Source: an uncultured Xanthomonas sp. (GTDB lineage: Bacteria > Pseudomonadota > Gammaproteobacteria > Xanthomonadales > Xanthomonadaceae). From it: DNA of 64,000 nt. The number at the start of each line of letters is the position of its first letter. Position 1 is the first letter of the stretch. This document shows positions 44,051 through 51,946 of the stretch, one piece after another. Where the stretch lies: assembly GCA_943912265.1 (NCBI GenBank), contig CALTTS010000006.1:62001-126000 (forward strand), given 5' to 3'. The notes under the pieces were generated by a model. That model had not been told where the DNA came from. It did no database searches and worked only from the letters and a program-made list of their open reading frames with translations. The translations under genes and the position numbers were made by a program.

Positions 44051-45502
44051 ATGGACACCATCCCAGAGCGGTTCACACTTCGCAATCCGTCGGGCAATCC
44101 ACTGGCTCGACGCGGCGGGTTTCGCGTCCCATTTGGTCTGAAAGAGGGCCGAGTCTGGGCACCGAACGAGGTGCCCAAGGGCAAGGCCTGCGGCTGCATC
44201 TGCCCGGGGTGCCATGCCCCCTTGTCCGCCAAGGCCCAGGAGAGCCGGCGCAAGCGTCCACACTTCGCCCACCTGACAGACACTGGCTGCCACACCGGTC
44301 GCGAGACCGGCATCCACGAGCGGGCCAAGCAGCTGATCGCCGACCATCAGCGGCTGACGATCCCTGCTTGGCTGGGTGACCTGATCGACATGCCCAACCC
44401 GCCAAATGCGCGTGACGACGATGGGCGGCTCCACTGGGGACGCCAAGTCGACCACCCCGCCCAGAGGATGCAACTGCGCGATGTCGAGATCGAGCGATCG
44501 TTTGGAACCTACAAGCCCGACGTCGTTGCCCGGGATGAGGTTGGCGAGCTCCTGATTGAAATCCGTGTGACCCATGCCGTTGGCGACCTCAAGGCAGCGC
44601 GGGTCCAGGCGCACGGTCGGAGGATGATCGAGATCGACCTTTCCCAGCTGCACCGGGACGTTCCCCACGACCCGGCGGCCTTCCAGCATGCGGTGCTGGA
44701 TGACGCTGCCAATCGCAGCTGGATCTCGTGCCCCGAGGCCGTTGCGGAGTGGCAGGCCTCCAAGCAGGAGCTGGACGAGCAGGTTGCGACGAGGAACCGT
44801 GAGATCACCCAACTACGGGGCGACATGATCAAGGCTGCCCAGGCACGCCAGGAGCGCGAGGCTCAAGAGACAAAGGACAAGGCGGGCCGGAAGGCCTATG
44901 TGCGCCGGCTGAAGCGTGCAAAGCACGCCGAAGATCTGGAGCAACTCCTCGAGCTGACCTCGCCCGAGCGAATCGACCGGATCCTGCGCGAGTATCGGAT
45001 CAGCGCGGAAGAGCGGGTCGGCGAACTCCTGGAATCCGTTCCGGCGGCGGTCCGCTCCGCCTGCCTGCGCACCCATGTAGATGCCTGGATCTTCGGGGTT
45101 GATCCGGCTCTATGGCAGCTTCTGGCCCATGATCATTTCGTGGCACAGCGGGCTCCCGGTGATCGCTTTAACCAGAAGGATGTTGCCACCTGGGTGCGCA
45201 GGAGCTTCTATCCGGAGCGGGCGCTGTACAGGCTCTTTGTCACCCAGTACGCCAACCGAGCCGAGGCCCAACGCGCGGGATTTCCCAAGAGGCAGCTGGC
45301 CTACTGGGTGTTCACCGACGAGGAAAATGATCGGATTCCGAACTTCTACTCCCCCGTCAACGACTTCATTGACCGGCTGGAGCGCGCGCGGGTCATCCGG
45401 AAACTGCCCGCCCCCATTGGGGAATGCGAGGTCCTGCCGCTGCCCCCGTCGGGCTTCACGCCTGCGGCGGCAGTGGCAATGGGGCCGCTTCCGCGGGCTT
45501 AG
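44051..45502 (+). CDS. CoiA-like competence nuclease family protein
   Basis: 483 aa. N-terminal zinc-ribbon-like stretch (CGCICPGCHAPL at about 48-58), then KRPHFAH, TGCHTGRETGIHERAKQLIAD, and SFGTYKPDVVARDEVGELLIEIRVTHAV, which is the PD-(D/E)xK core of CoiA-type nucleases (Asp about 157, Glu about 170). A long coiled coil (about 235-310) and a C-terminal domain follow. In Gram-positives CoiA acts in transformation; here, in a defence-rich island, an anti-DNA role is as likely. ATG 44051 chosen because it leads into the conserved part. Confidence 0.72.
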   Translation: MDTIPERFTLRNPSGNPLARRGGFRVPFGLKEGRVWAPNEVPKGKACGCICPGCHAPLSAKAQESRRKRPHFAHLTDTGCHTGRETGIHERAKQLIADHQRLTIPAWLGDLIDMPNPPNARDDDGRLHWGRQVDHPAQRMQLRDVEIERSFGTYKPDVVARDEVGELLIEIRVTHAVGDLKAARVQAHGRRMIEIDLSQLHRDVPHDPAAFQHAVLDDAANRSWISCPEAVAEWQASKQELDEQVATRNREITQLRGDMIKAAQARQEREAQETKDKAGRKAYVRRLKRAKHAEDLEQLLELTSPERIDRILREYRISAEERVGELLESVPAAVRSACLRTHVDAWIFGVDPALWQLLAHDHFVAQRAPGDRFNQKDVATWVRRSFYPERALYRLFVTQYANRAEAQRAGFPKRQLAYWVFTDEENDRIPNFYSPVNDFIDRLERARVIRKLPAPIGECEVLPLPPSGFTPAAAVAMGPLPRA

Positions 45503-45697
45503 AGGCCAAAGCAGACGGATGCGCGCCTATTTTCTCCTTCTTTTCAATTACATAGAGTGCTGTGCTCAGGCCAGCCCAGGTGCGATTCTGAATGAAAAAT
45601 AAACATAAATGACAACCTTAGACAATTACTGCATTTAGTTCATTGAACTGAGTCGTGCATTAGTGCAATCTACGCTTAACAGCGGAGGGTACTGCAG

Positions 45698-45943
45698 ATG
45701 CACAAGACGAAGCACTTTCAGCAGCGGATGGGCCAGCGGGGCATCAGCCAGGCGATGATCGATCTGGTTTTGGGGTACGGCGACAACGAGGGCAGCAAGG
45801 TGGTCCTGAGCCGCAAGAAGTCGGAGCAGCTTCGCGAAGCGCTTCGCACCCTGATGAAGATCGTGGACAAGGGCGGCTTGGTGGTCGTTGCCGAGGGCGA
45901 TGCCCAGATCACCACGTACAACTATGCGGGCAGGAGCCAGTGA
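45698..45943 (+). CDS. DUF4258 domain protein
   Basis: 81 aa. HKTKHFQQRMGQRGISQAMIDLVLGYG and LMKIVDKGGLVVVAEGDAQITTYN are the DUF4258 pattern, a small fold related to RelE/BrnT-type toxins. No dedicated antitoxin gene is beside it. Good ribosome site (GGAGGG). It ends only 2 bases before the next gene's ATG, so it is the first gene of the restriction-modification operon. Role unknown; possible toxin or adaptor. Confidence 0.8.
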   Translation: MHKTKHFQQRMGQRGISQAMIDLVLGYGDNEGSKVVLSRKKSEQLREALRTLMKIVDKGGLVVVAEGDAQITTYNYAGRSQ

Positions 45944-45945
45944 CC

Positions 45946-47841
45946 ATGTCCAAGGACAATGCCGGACAGGTCCTGTTCCAGGTGGCGGAGCACTTCCGCA
46001 GCACCTCTCTCAGCGTCGACGAGTCCAAGTTGCTGGCGTTCCAGTTGCTTACGTGGGCACATCTGTCGGCAAAGGGCAGGCTTGACGCCAGTGTCACGAT
46101 TGATACCGCCCTGGCTCAGGGAGGCGTCGAGGGACTGTTGAGCGTTTTGAAGAAACTGTTCTGGCAACCCGGCGCGCTCGGAATGGCGTTTTTCAATGCC
46201 ACTCGATACGTCGAGCAGGCAAATGATGCGGTCTTCGCTGCGCTGAGAACGGTGAAGTATCTGGTCGACGGCGGCGTATTTGAGAGGTTCTCACCGGTCG
46301 ATGTCGCCGGTGACCTGATCGGTGACACCTTCGAGGGTTTCGACGTGCCCGTCGAGCTGGCACGTCTGATGAAAGACATAGCGGTCGGTGAGGCTACGCG
46401 CGCGGTCTACTTGCCTTGGGAGACTAGCGGCCAGCTTGTCGGGGTGCTGATGGATCAGCCTGACTTGCGTGTCCATGCTGAAGCACATCTCGGATCCCAA
46501 GTTGCCGCATTGCTGGCCGTGTTTCGTGCAGCGCCTACAGACGTTGCGCCAAACGATCCGCTGCGTGCGCCTGCAGCAGTTCATGGCGGACACCTGGAAA
46601 GATTTGACGCAACTCTTTCGATTCCACCGATGGGCATGGCCGGCGGCGTCGATGACGTGGTGATGCAGGACATCTACAGCCGCTTTCCTGTGGTCAAGGC
46701 CAGCGTGACAGGTCTGATGGTGCAGCACATTGCAGCGCAGACACGAGGCATTGCCGCCATCGTTGTACCTAATGGCTTTCTCTTCAGCTCAGGCAAGGAT
46801 CGGGACGTTCGCGAATACCTGTTGAAGCAAGGCTGGATCGAAGCGGTCATTGCGCTGCCCAATGGCATCTTCCAATCCAGCGGGCTGGGAACATCCATGT
46901 TGGTGTTGAACACGCAGGCACACTACCGTCGCGTTGGATTCGTCGATGCATCGTTGCCGCACTTCCGTGTGTCGATGGGCAAGGGGCGGGTTTCGCTGCA
47001 GAACACCGGCCTCGTTGTGGAGTTCTGCAGGCAGTTGCGCGTCAAATCTGACATCCAGGCGGCAGCTGGACGTCAAGAAGAGGGCCCGTATACGCAAGTC
47101 GTCAGCCTGGAAGCCATTCTCGACAACGATGCCACGCTCGATGTCGGTCGCTACGTCATTCCAGAGCAGCAGCGCGAAGCGCAGGCGCGGATGGAAACCC
47201 TTCCAACCGCAACACTCGAGGAGGTGGTCCGCATCCTCATTCCGATCCCCAACAGGGACCGAGGAGTGAACGCGACAGAAGGAGTTGAGGCTCTTGAGGT
47301 GGGAGCCGCTGACCTGCCCAGCGCCGGCTACATCCGATCTCCCGAAAAGAGCGTCAGTGTGAGATTGGCCGCCAAGCGTTCCGGCGATGCAATGGACATC
47401 TTCCTGCGCCCCCGTGATGTGCTTCTTGTCGTGAAAGGCACCGTCGGCAAGATTGGCATCGTGCCGGACAACGTGCCGCCACCCGGGGCTGGCGGCTGGA
47501 TTGCCGGGCAGTCGTTCGTGGTCCTGCGGGGTGCAAAGCCGGGCGTGGACCTCCGTGGCCTGGGCTTGTGGTTGCGGTCGAAGATGGGCCAGCAGGTGCT
47601 GGACGGCATCAAGACGGGCGCGACCATCCCGATGATGTCCATCAGCACGCTGCGCAAGCTCAAGGTCTTTGCGCTCAACGCGCCATTGACTGAGGCCGCA
47701 GTCGAAATCCTCGAACAAGAAGAAGAGCTGCAATGGCAGATCGAGAGCTTGCAGGATAAGCAAGCAGGGATTGCAGAGGACTTCTGGAAGGAACTTCTCG
47801 CACAGCTCCAGCAGGCGGAGAAGGATCAGAACACCCCATGA
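45946..47841 (+). CDS. Degenerate N6-methyltransferase fused to an HsdS-like half-domain
   Basis: 631 aa. Residues 1-330 follow the HsdM/N6-MTase fold: VPNGFLF...REYLLKQGWIEAVIALPNGIFQSSGLGTSMLVL (about 274-321) is clearly conserved. The SAM site and catalytic motif are not: the motif I position reads VYLPWETSGQL (154-164) and motif IV reads SIPPMGMAG (225-233) instead of NPPF. Residues about 425-610 look like half an HsdS: PRDVLLVVKGTVGKIGIVPD, WIAGQSFVVLRG, and a terminal coiled coil with EILEQEEELQWQIESLQ. Its stop overlaps hsdM's ATG. Probably a non-catalytic, DNA-recognising subunit. Confidence 0.75.
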   Translation: MSKDNAGQVLFQVAEHFRSTSLSVDESKLLAFQLLTWAHLSAKGRLDASVTIDTALAQGGVEGLLSVLKKLFWQPGALGMAFFNATRYVEQANDAVFAALRTVKYLVDGGVFERFSPVDVAGDLIGDTFEGFDVPVELARLMKDIAVGEATRAVYLPWETSGQLVGVLMDQPDLRVHAEAHLGSQVAALLAVFRAAPTDVAPNDPLRAPAAVHGGHLERFDATLSIPPMGMAGGVDDVVMQDIYSRFPVVKASVTGLMVQHIAAQTRGIAAIVVPNGFLFSSGKDRDVREYLLKQGWIEAVIALPNGIFQSSGLGTSMLVLNTQAHYRRVGFVDASLPHFRVSMGKGRVSLQNTGLVVEFCRQLRVKSDIQAAAGRQEEGPYTQVVSLEAILDNDATLDVGRYVIPEQQREAQARMETLPTATLEEVVRILIPIPNRDRGVNATEGVEALEVGAADLPSAGYIRSPEKSVSVRLAAKRSGDAMDIFLRPRDVLLVVKGTVGKIGIVPDNVPPPGAGGWIAGQSFVVLRGAKPGVDLRGLGLWLRSKMGQQVLDGIKTGATIPMMSISTLRKLKVFALNAPLTEAAVEILEQEEELQWQIESLQDKQAGIAEDFWKELLAQLQQAEKDQNTP

Positions 47842-50018
47842 ACATCCAGCAACTCGAAAGCGACCTGTGGCAATCGGCAGACGACCTGCGCGCCAACTCC
47901 AAGCTCACCGCCAGCGAATACTCGATGCCGGTTCTGGGGCTGATCTTCCTGCGCCACGCCAGCAACCGCTTCAATGCCTACCTGCCCGAGATCACCGCCG
48001 GAATCGGCCCGAAGGTTCCAGTGTCACGGCGGGAGGCTCTCATCAAGCTGGGCTTCCAGGGTAAGGCCGCGATCTACCTGCCAGAAGCTGCGCGCTTCGA
48101 ACACATCGCCGCGCTGCCGGCCGGTCCCGGGGTGGGGGAAGCCATCGATGCGGCCATGGACAGCATCGAAGCCGAGCATGAAGTCCTGCAAGGCGCACTG
48201 CCGCGTGGTTACACCGCGTTCGAACCGGAGCTGCTGGCGCGGCTTATCAAGGTCTTTGACGGGGAGGCGATCCGCAACGCGACCGGCGACGTGTTCGGGC
48301 GCATCTACGAGTACTTCCTCAACAAGTTCGCCATGACCGGCGCCCAGGAAGGCGGCGAGTTCTTCACCCCGCCCTCGCTGGTGCGGATGATCGTCAACGT
48401 CATCGAACCCGACCACGGCCTCGTACTCGATCCGGCCTGCGGATCGGCGGGCATGTTCGTGCAGTCCGGCCATTTCATTGAGAGCCGCGGGCAGGATCCG
48501 CTGGACTCCGGCGTAGTGTTCCACGGGCAGGAAAAGAGCGACACCAACACCAAGCTGGCGCGCATGAACTTGGCGGTTCACGGGCTGGATGCCAGCAACA
48601 TCCGCCAGGGCAATACCTTCTACGACCAGATTGAACCGCTGATTGGCGAGTGCGACTTCGTCATGGCAAATCCGCCGTTCAACGTGGACGGCGTGGAGAC
48701 CAAGAAGGTCGAAAGCCAGGTCGCGCCCGGTGGCCGCTTGCCGTTCGGTCTGCCCGGCCTGAACGCCAAGACCGGGGCGATCTCCAACGCCAACAGCCTG
48801 TGGATCCAGTACTTCCACTCCTATCTGAACCCGACCGGCCGTGCGGGGTTCGTGATGGCGTCCAGCGCCTCGGACGCCGGCAACAAGGACAAGGAGATCC
48901 GCGAGAAGCTGGTCAGGACCGGCGATGTGGACGTGATGGTCGCCATCGGCAACAAGTTCTTCTACACCCGCAGCCTGCCGTGCACGCTGTGGTTCTTCGA
49001 CAAGGGCAAACCGGAGTCGCGTAGGGACACGGTGCTGATGCTGGATGCACGCAACGTCTTTACGATCGTCTCCGCGCGTTCGCATGTCTTCAGCGAAGAG
49101 CAGCTCGCCAACCTCAACGCGGTGGTGTGGCTGTATCGCGGGCAGGGCGACAGGTTTGCGGCGCTGTTGGCCAGCCATCAGCAGCAGGCGGATGGCTGGT
49201 TGGCGCAACTGCCTCAGCGGCTGGCCGACGACACTGCGGCAATCGAGGCGCTGGCCCGGCATCTGACCATGTTCGGCAAAGGGGCGACGCTGGCCGAGCT
49301 CAATGACGGTGTGGACGACAAGGCCCGGCTCGATGAAGCGACGCTGGAGGCCTTTAAGGCAGAGCTGGACGCGGCTCGGGAGGACGGCAAGGACACCGGG
49401 CAGGCCGTCGCAGCCCTTGAGGCGGCGGTGACGCTTGCACGGAAGGTCGTTGCGAAGGCCCGGCCGGACAAGCTTGCCAGCGTGAAGGTCGCGCAAGCCG
49501 CGTTGGAAGACCTTGCGCCGCAACTGAAGGCCTTGGCCCGGCAGCTTGAGGCCCGGCACAAGCAATGGCTGAAGTTGCTGGATAAGGCCGAGAAGGAGCT
49601 GCGCGGGCGCAAGAGCGACGCCTTCGACGCCAAGGCCATCCGGGAGGCCAGGCGCGCCTTGCTGGCCGCAGACCGCAATCGGAACGAAGAGGCCACGATT
49701 CGCGACCTGGCGCTGGAGGCGCTCAAGCAATCTGGATACTTCATCGCCCAGGGACATTGGTTGCTTTCGAAATTTCCCGACGGCGTGTTCGTGGACGTTA
49801 AGGGCCTGTGCGCGGCCGTCACCCGCGAGCGCATCGAGCAGAACGACTGGTCGCTCACGCCGGGGCGCTATGTCGGCGTGGCGGCGGTCGCTGAGGATGA
49901 TGAGGAGGCGTTCGTCGACCGGATGCGGGCCATCCATGACGAGCTGGTGGAGTTGAACGAGAAGGCTTCAGAGCTTGCAGCGACGATCAACGCCAACTTC
50001 GAGGAGTTGTTGGCGTGA
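47838..50018 (+). CDS. hsdM: Type I restriction-modification methyltransferase subunit HsdM
   Basis: 726 aa. HsdM N-terminal helical domain (1-150), then the catalytic domain with GGEFFTPPSLVRM, motif I LDPACGSAGMFV (197-208) and motif IV NPPF (278-281). Makes N6-methyladenine together with HsdS. At 726 residues it is about 200 longer than a typical HsdM because of a Lys/Ala/Glu-rich coiled-coil region at about 480-640. Coupled to both neighbours by 4-base overlaps (ATGA, GTGA). Confidence 0.94.
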   Translation: MNIQQLESDLWQSADDLRANSKLTASEYSMPVLGLIFLRHASNRFNAYLPEITAGIGPKVPVSRREALIKLGFQGKAAIYLPEAARFEHIAALPAGPGVGEAIDAAMDSIEAEHEVLQGALPRGYTAFEPELLARLIKVFDGEAIRNATGDVFGRIYEYFLNKFAMTGAQEGGEFFTPPSLVRMIVNVIEPDHGLVLDPACGSAGMFVQSGHFIESRGQDPLDSGVVFHGQEKSDTNTKLARMNLAVHGLDASNIRQGNTFYDQIEPLIGECDFVMANPPFNVDGVETKKVESQVAPGGRLPFGLPGLNAKTGAISNANSLWIQYFHSYLNPTGRAGFVMASSASDAGNKDKEIREKLVRTGDVDVMVAIGNKFFYTRSLPCTLWFFDKGKPESRRDTVLMLDARNVFTIVSARSHVFSEEQLANLNAVVWLYRGQGDRFAALLASHQQQADGWLAQLPQRLADDTAAIEALARHLTMFGKGATLAELNDGVDDKARLDEATLEAFKAELDAAREDGKDTGQAVAALEAAVTLARKVVAKARPDKLASVKVAQAALEDLAPQLKALARQLEARHKQWLKLLDKAEKELRGRKSDAFDAKAIREARRALLAADRNRNEEATIRDLALEALKQSGYFIAQGHWLLSKFPDGVFVDVKGLCAAVTRERIEQNDWSLTPGRYVGVAAVAEDDEEAFVDRMRAIHDELVELNEKASELAATINANFEELLA

Positions 50019-51175
50019 GTTGGAAGTCAATGCGGTTAGGGGATGTGCTTCGCCTGAAACGTGGCCACGACTTGCCGAAAAATAGTCGAACTTCTGGCGA
50101 TATTCCAATCGTGTCGTCCTCGGGCATCACTGGCTGGCACAACGTAGCCAAAGTTGCCGGGCCGGGCGTGGTGACGGGACGATACGGAACACTCGGCGAA
50201 GTGCATTACATTGAAGGCGACTATTGGCCGCTGAACACGGCGTTGTATGTGGAAGATTTCAAGGGAAATCATCCGCGTTTTGCCGCATATTTGCTGATGA
50301 CTCTGGAGCTAGGGTCTCAGAACGCGGCCGGGGCGGTTCCAGGCGTGAATCGCAACACACTGCATCAAATGCCGGTGAGCGTTCCGGATGTCGAAACACA
50401 GAGACAGGTCACTCAGTTGCTTTTCGCCTACGACGATCTCATCGCGATAAACCAGCGCCGGATCGCGCTGCTGGAGGAAGCTGCCCGCCGCCTGTACCGC
50501 GAATGGTTCGTGCACCTGCGCTTTCCCGGCCATGAGGCCGTCAAGGTCGTGGATGGCGTGCCGGGAGGATGGGCAAGAGCTGCCTTCTCCGATGTTGTAC
50601 AGATCAATCCGAGAACACTGTTCGAGAAGGGTGTCGAACGCCCCTTCGTCGATATGGCCGCATTGTCCGAAAGGTCAATGGTGGTTGGGGAGCGCTCGTC
50701 GCGAGTCATCAGTGGCGGGGCGAAGTTCAAGAACGGTGACACCTTGCTGGCTCGTATCACCCCTTGCATCGAGAACGGAAAGACCGGGTTCGTCCAGTTT
50801 CTGGAAAGCGATGATGCGGTCGCCAGTGGGTCGACCGAGTTCATCGTTCTCCGCAATGCGAAGGTCAATCCATCGTGGGTCTACTGCATGGCACGGGAGG
50901 ACAGTTTTCGCGAGCACGCGATTCGTAGCATGTCGGGTTCCGACGGTCGTCAGCGTGTGAACACGAAATCATTCTCACAGTTTGAGGTGCTGCTACCACC
51001 ACAGAGTTTGCTGGCGCAGTTCGCAGAGATGGTGGGCGGCTCGTTCATTCAGATCGAGCAACTGGCCAGTCAGAACAGCATGCTGGCCAAAGCCCGCGAC
51101 GCGCTGCTGCCCAAGCTGATGAGCGGACAACTGGACGTCTCCGGGCTCTCGCTGCCTCAGCCGGAAGCCGCGTAG
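50015..51175 (+). CDS. hsdS: Type I restriction-modification specificity subunit HsdS
   Basis: 386 aa from GTG 50015, overlapping the hsdM stop. Two target-recognition domains, each followed by a coiled-coil spacer: first TRD about 1-145 (LGDVLRLKRGHDLP ... LPKNSRTSG ... VPGVNRNTLHQMPVSVP) then RRIALLEEAARRLYREWF; second TRD about 190-345 then IQIEQLASQNSMLAKARDALLPKLMSGQL. The first TRD has lower GC than its surroundings, consistent with domain exchange. Sets the DNA target for the complex. Confidence 0.93.
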   Translation: MSWKSMRLGDVLRLKRGHDLPKNSRTSGDIPIVSSSGITGWHNVAKVAGPGVVTGRYGTLGEVHYIEGDYWPLNTALYVEDFKGNHPRFAAYLLMTLELGSQNAAGAVPGVNRNTLHQMPVSVPDVETQRQVTQLLFAYDDLIAINQRRIALLEEAARRLYREWFVHLRFPGHEAVKVVDGVPGGWARAAFSDVVQINPRTLFEKGVERPFVDMAALSERSMVVGERSSRVISGGAKFKNGDTLLARITPCIENGKTGFVQFLESDDAVASGSTEFIVLRNAKVNPSWVYCMAREDSFREHAIRSMSGSDGRQRVNTKSFSQFEVLLPPQSLLAQFAEMVGGSFIQIEQLASQNSMLAKARDALLPKLMSGQLDVSGLSLPQPEAA

Positions 51176-51246
51176 CCCGGCGGACCGATTTGCCAAACAT
51201 CAACGAATACATTAAGGTTTGCATGCACTAACTCCCGGAGGCCGCC

Positions 51247-51582
51247 ATGCCCATCACCTCGCAGGACATCGTGCCCTTCAACAAGGCTCGCACCGACCTG
51301 ACCCGGCTGGCCGATGAAGTCCGCGCCGGCCACGAAAAGATCATCACCCGCAACGGTGAGAGCTACGTGGCGCTGGTGGATGCCCGCAAGCTGGACTACT
51401 ACCACCGTCTGGAGCGCGAAACGTTAGCACGAGCCAACTTCCAGCTTGGCCTGCTGAACGACGTGACCGCCGGTTTGCAGGACATTCGCGCGGGCAAGCC
51501 CGGCATCCCGGTGGAGGAGGCCAGGGCGCGGTCGCAGGCCCGGCTGGACGCGGCCAGGGCCGCACGCAAGACGGGCGCCTGA
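51247..51582 (+). CDS. Phd/YefM-type antitoxin
   Basis: 111 aa. PITSQDIVPFNKARTDLTRLADEVRAGHEKIITRNGESYVALVDARKLDYY is the Phd/YefM DNA-binding domain, followed by a longer C-terminal arm than usual that would wrap the toxin. Good ribosome site (CCCGGAGG). Forms a pair with the toxin gene 3 bases downstream and sits between hsdS and hsdR. Confidence 0.88.
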   Translation: MPITSQDIVPFNKARTDLTRLADEVRAGHEKIITRNGESYVALVDARKLDYYHRLERETLARANFQLGLLNDVTAGLQDIRAGKPGIPVEEARARSQARLDAARAARKTGA

Positions 51583-51585
51583 CGC

Positions 51586-51942
51586 ATGCAGGTCGTCCTG
51601 GGTGCGGCCTACGAGCGCAGACTGGACGAGGCCGTGGCGTACCTGATCGGCGTTGGCGCGGAAGCCGCGGCACAGGAGCTGCTGGACGACGCCTATGACG
51701 CCTTGCCCAAGCGCCTGGCGCAGGCGCCGCGCATCGGGCGCGAATTCATCGCCCACAACCCTGAAGCGCCCGAAGTGCTCGCTGCCTGGACAGCCGTGCG
51801 CGAGCTGCTCGGCGATGACATCGAACTGCGCGAGTACATCCTGGAAGACTACCTGGCGCTGTATGCCATCCATCAGGACTTCATCCACCTGCTGACGCTG
51901 CGCCATCATCGCCAGTGCGGCTTCGACTTCAGCGAGGCGTGA
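51586..51942 (+). CDS. RelE/ParE-type toxin
   Basis: 118 aa. RelE/ParE fold by pattern: VVLGAAYERRLDEAVAYLIGVGAEAAAQELLDDAYDALPKRLAQAPRIGREF, and a C-terminal strand set ending with REYILEDYLALYAIHQDFIHLLTLRHHRQC. Either an mRNA-cleaving or a gyrase-type toxin. Coupled to the antitoxin (3-base gap) and 4 bases before hsdR. Insertion of a TA pair inside an hsd operon could punish loss of the restriction genes. Confidence 0.83.
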   Translation: MQVVLGAAYERRLDEAVAYLIGVGAEAAAQELLDDAYDALPKRLAQAPRIGREFIAHNPEAPEVLAAWTAVRELLGDDIELREYILEDYLALYAIHQDFIHLLTLRHHRQCGFDFSEA

Positions 51943-51946
51943 GGCG

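Noticed and set aside
44006..44812. N-terminal extension of the minus-strand two-TM gene to 44812
   Set aside because: It would overlap most of the first half of the CoiA-like gene, whose motifs are clear; the extension has no recognisable features.
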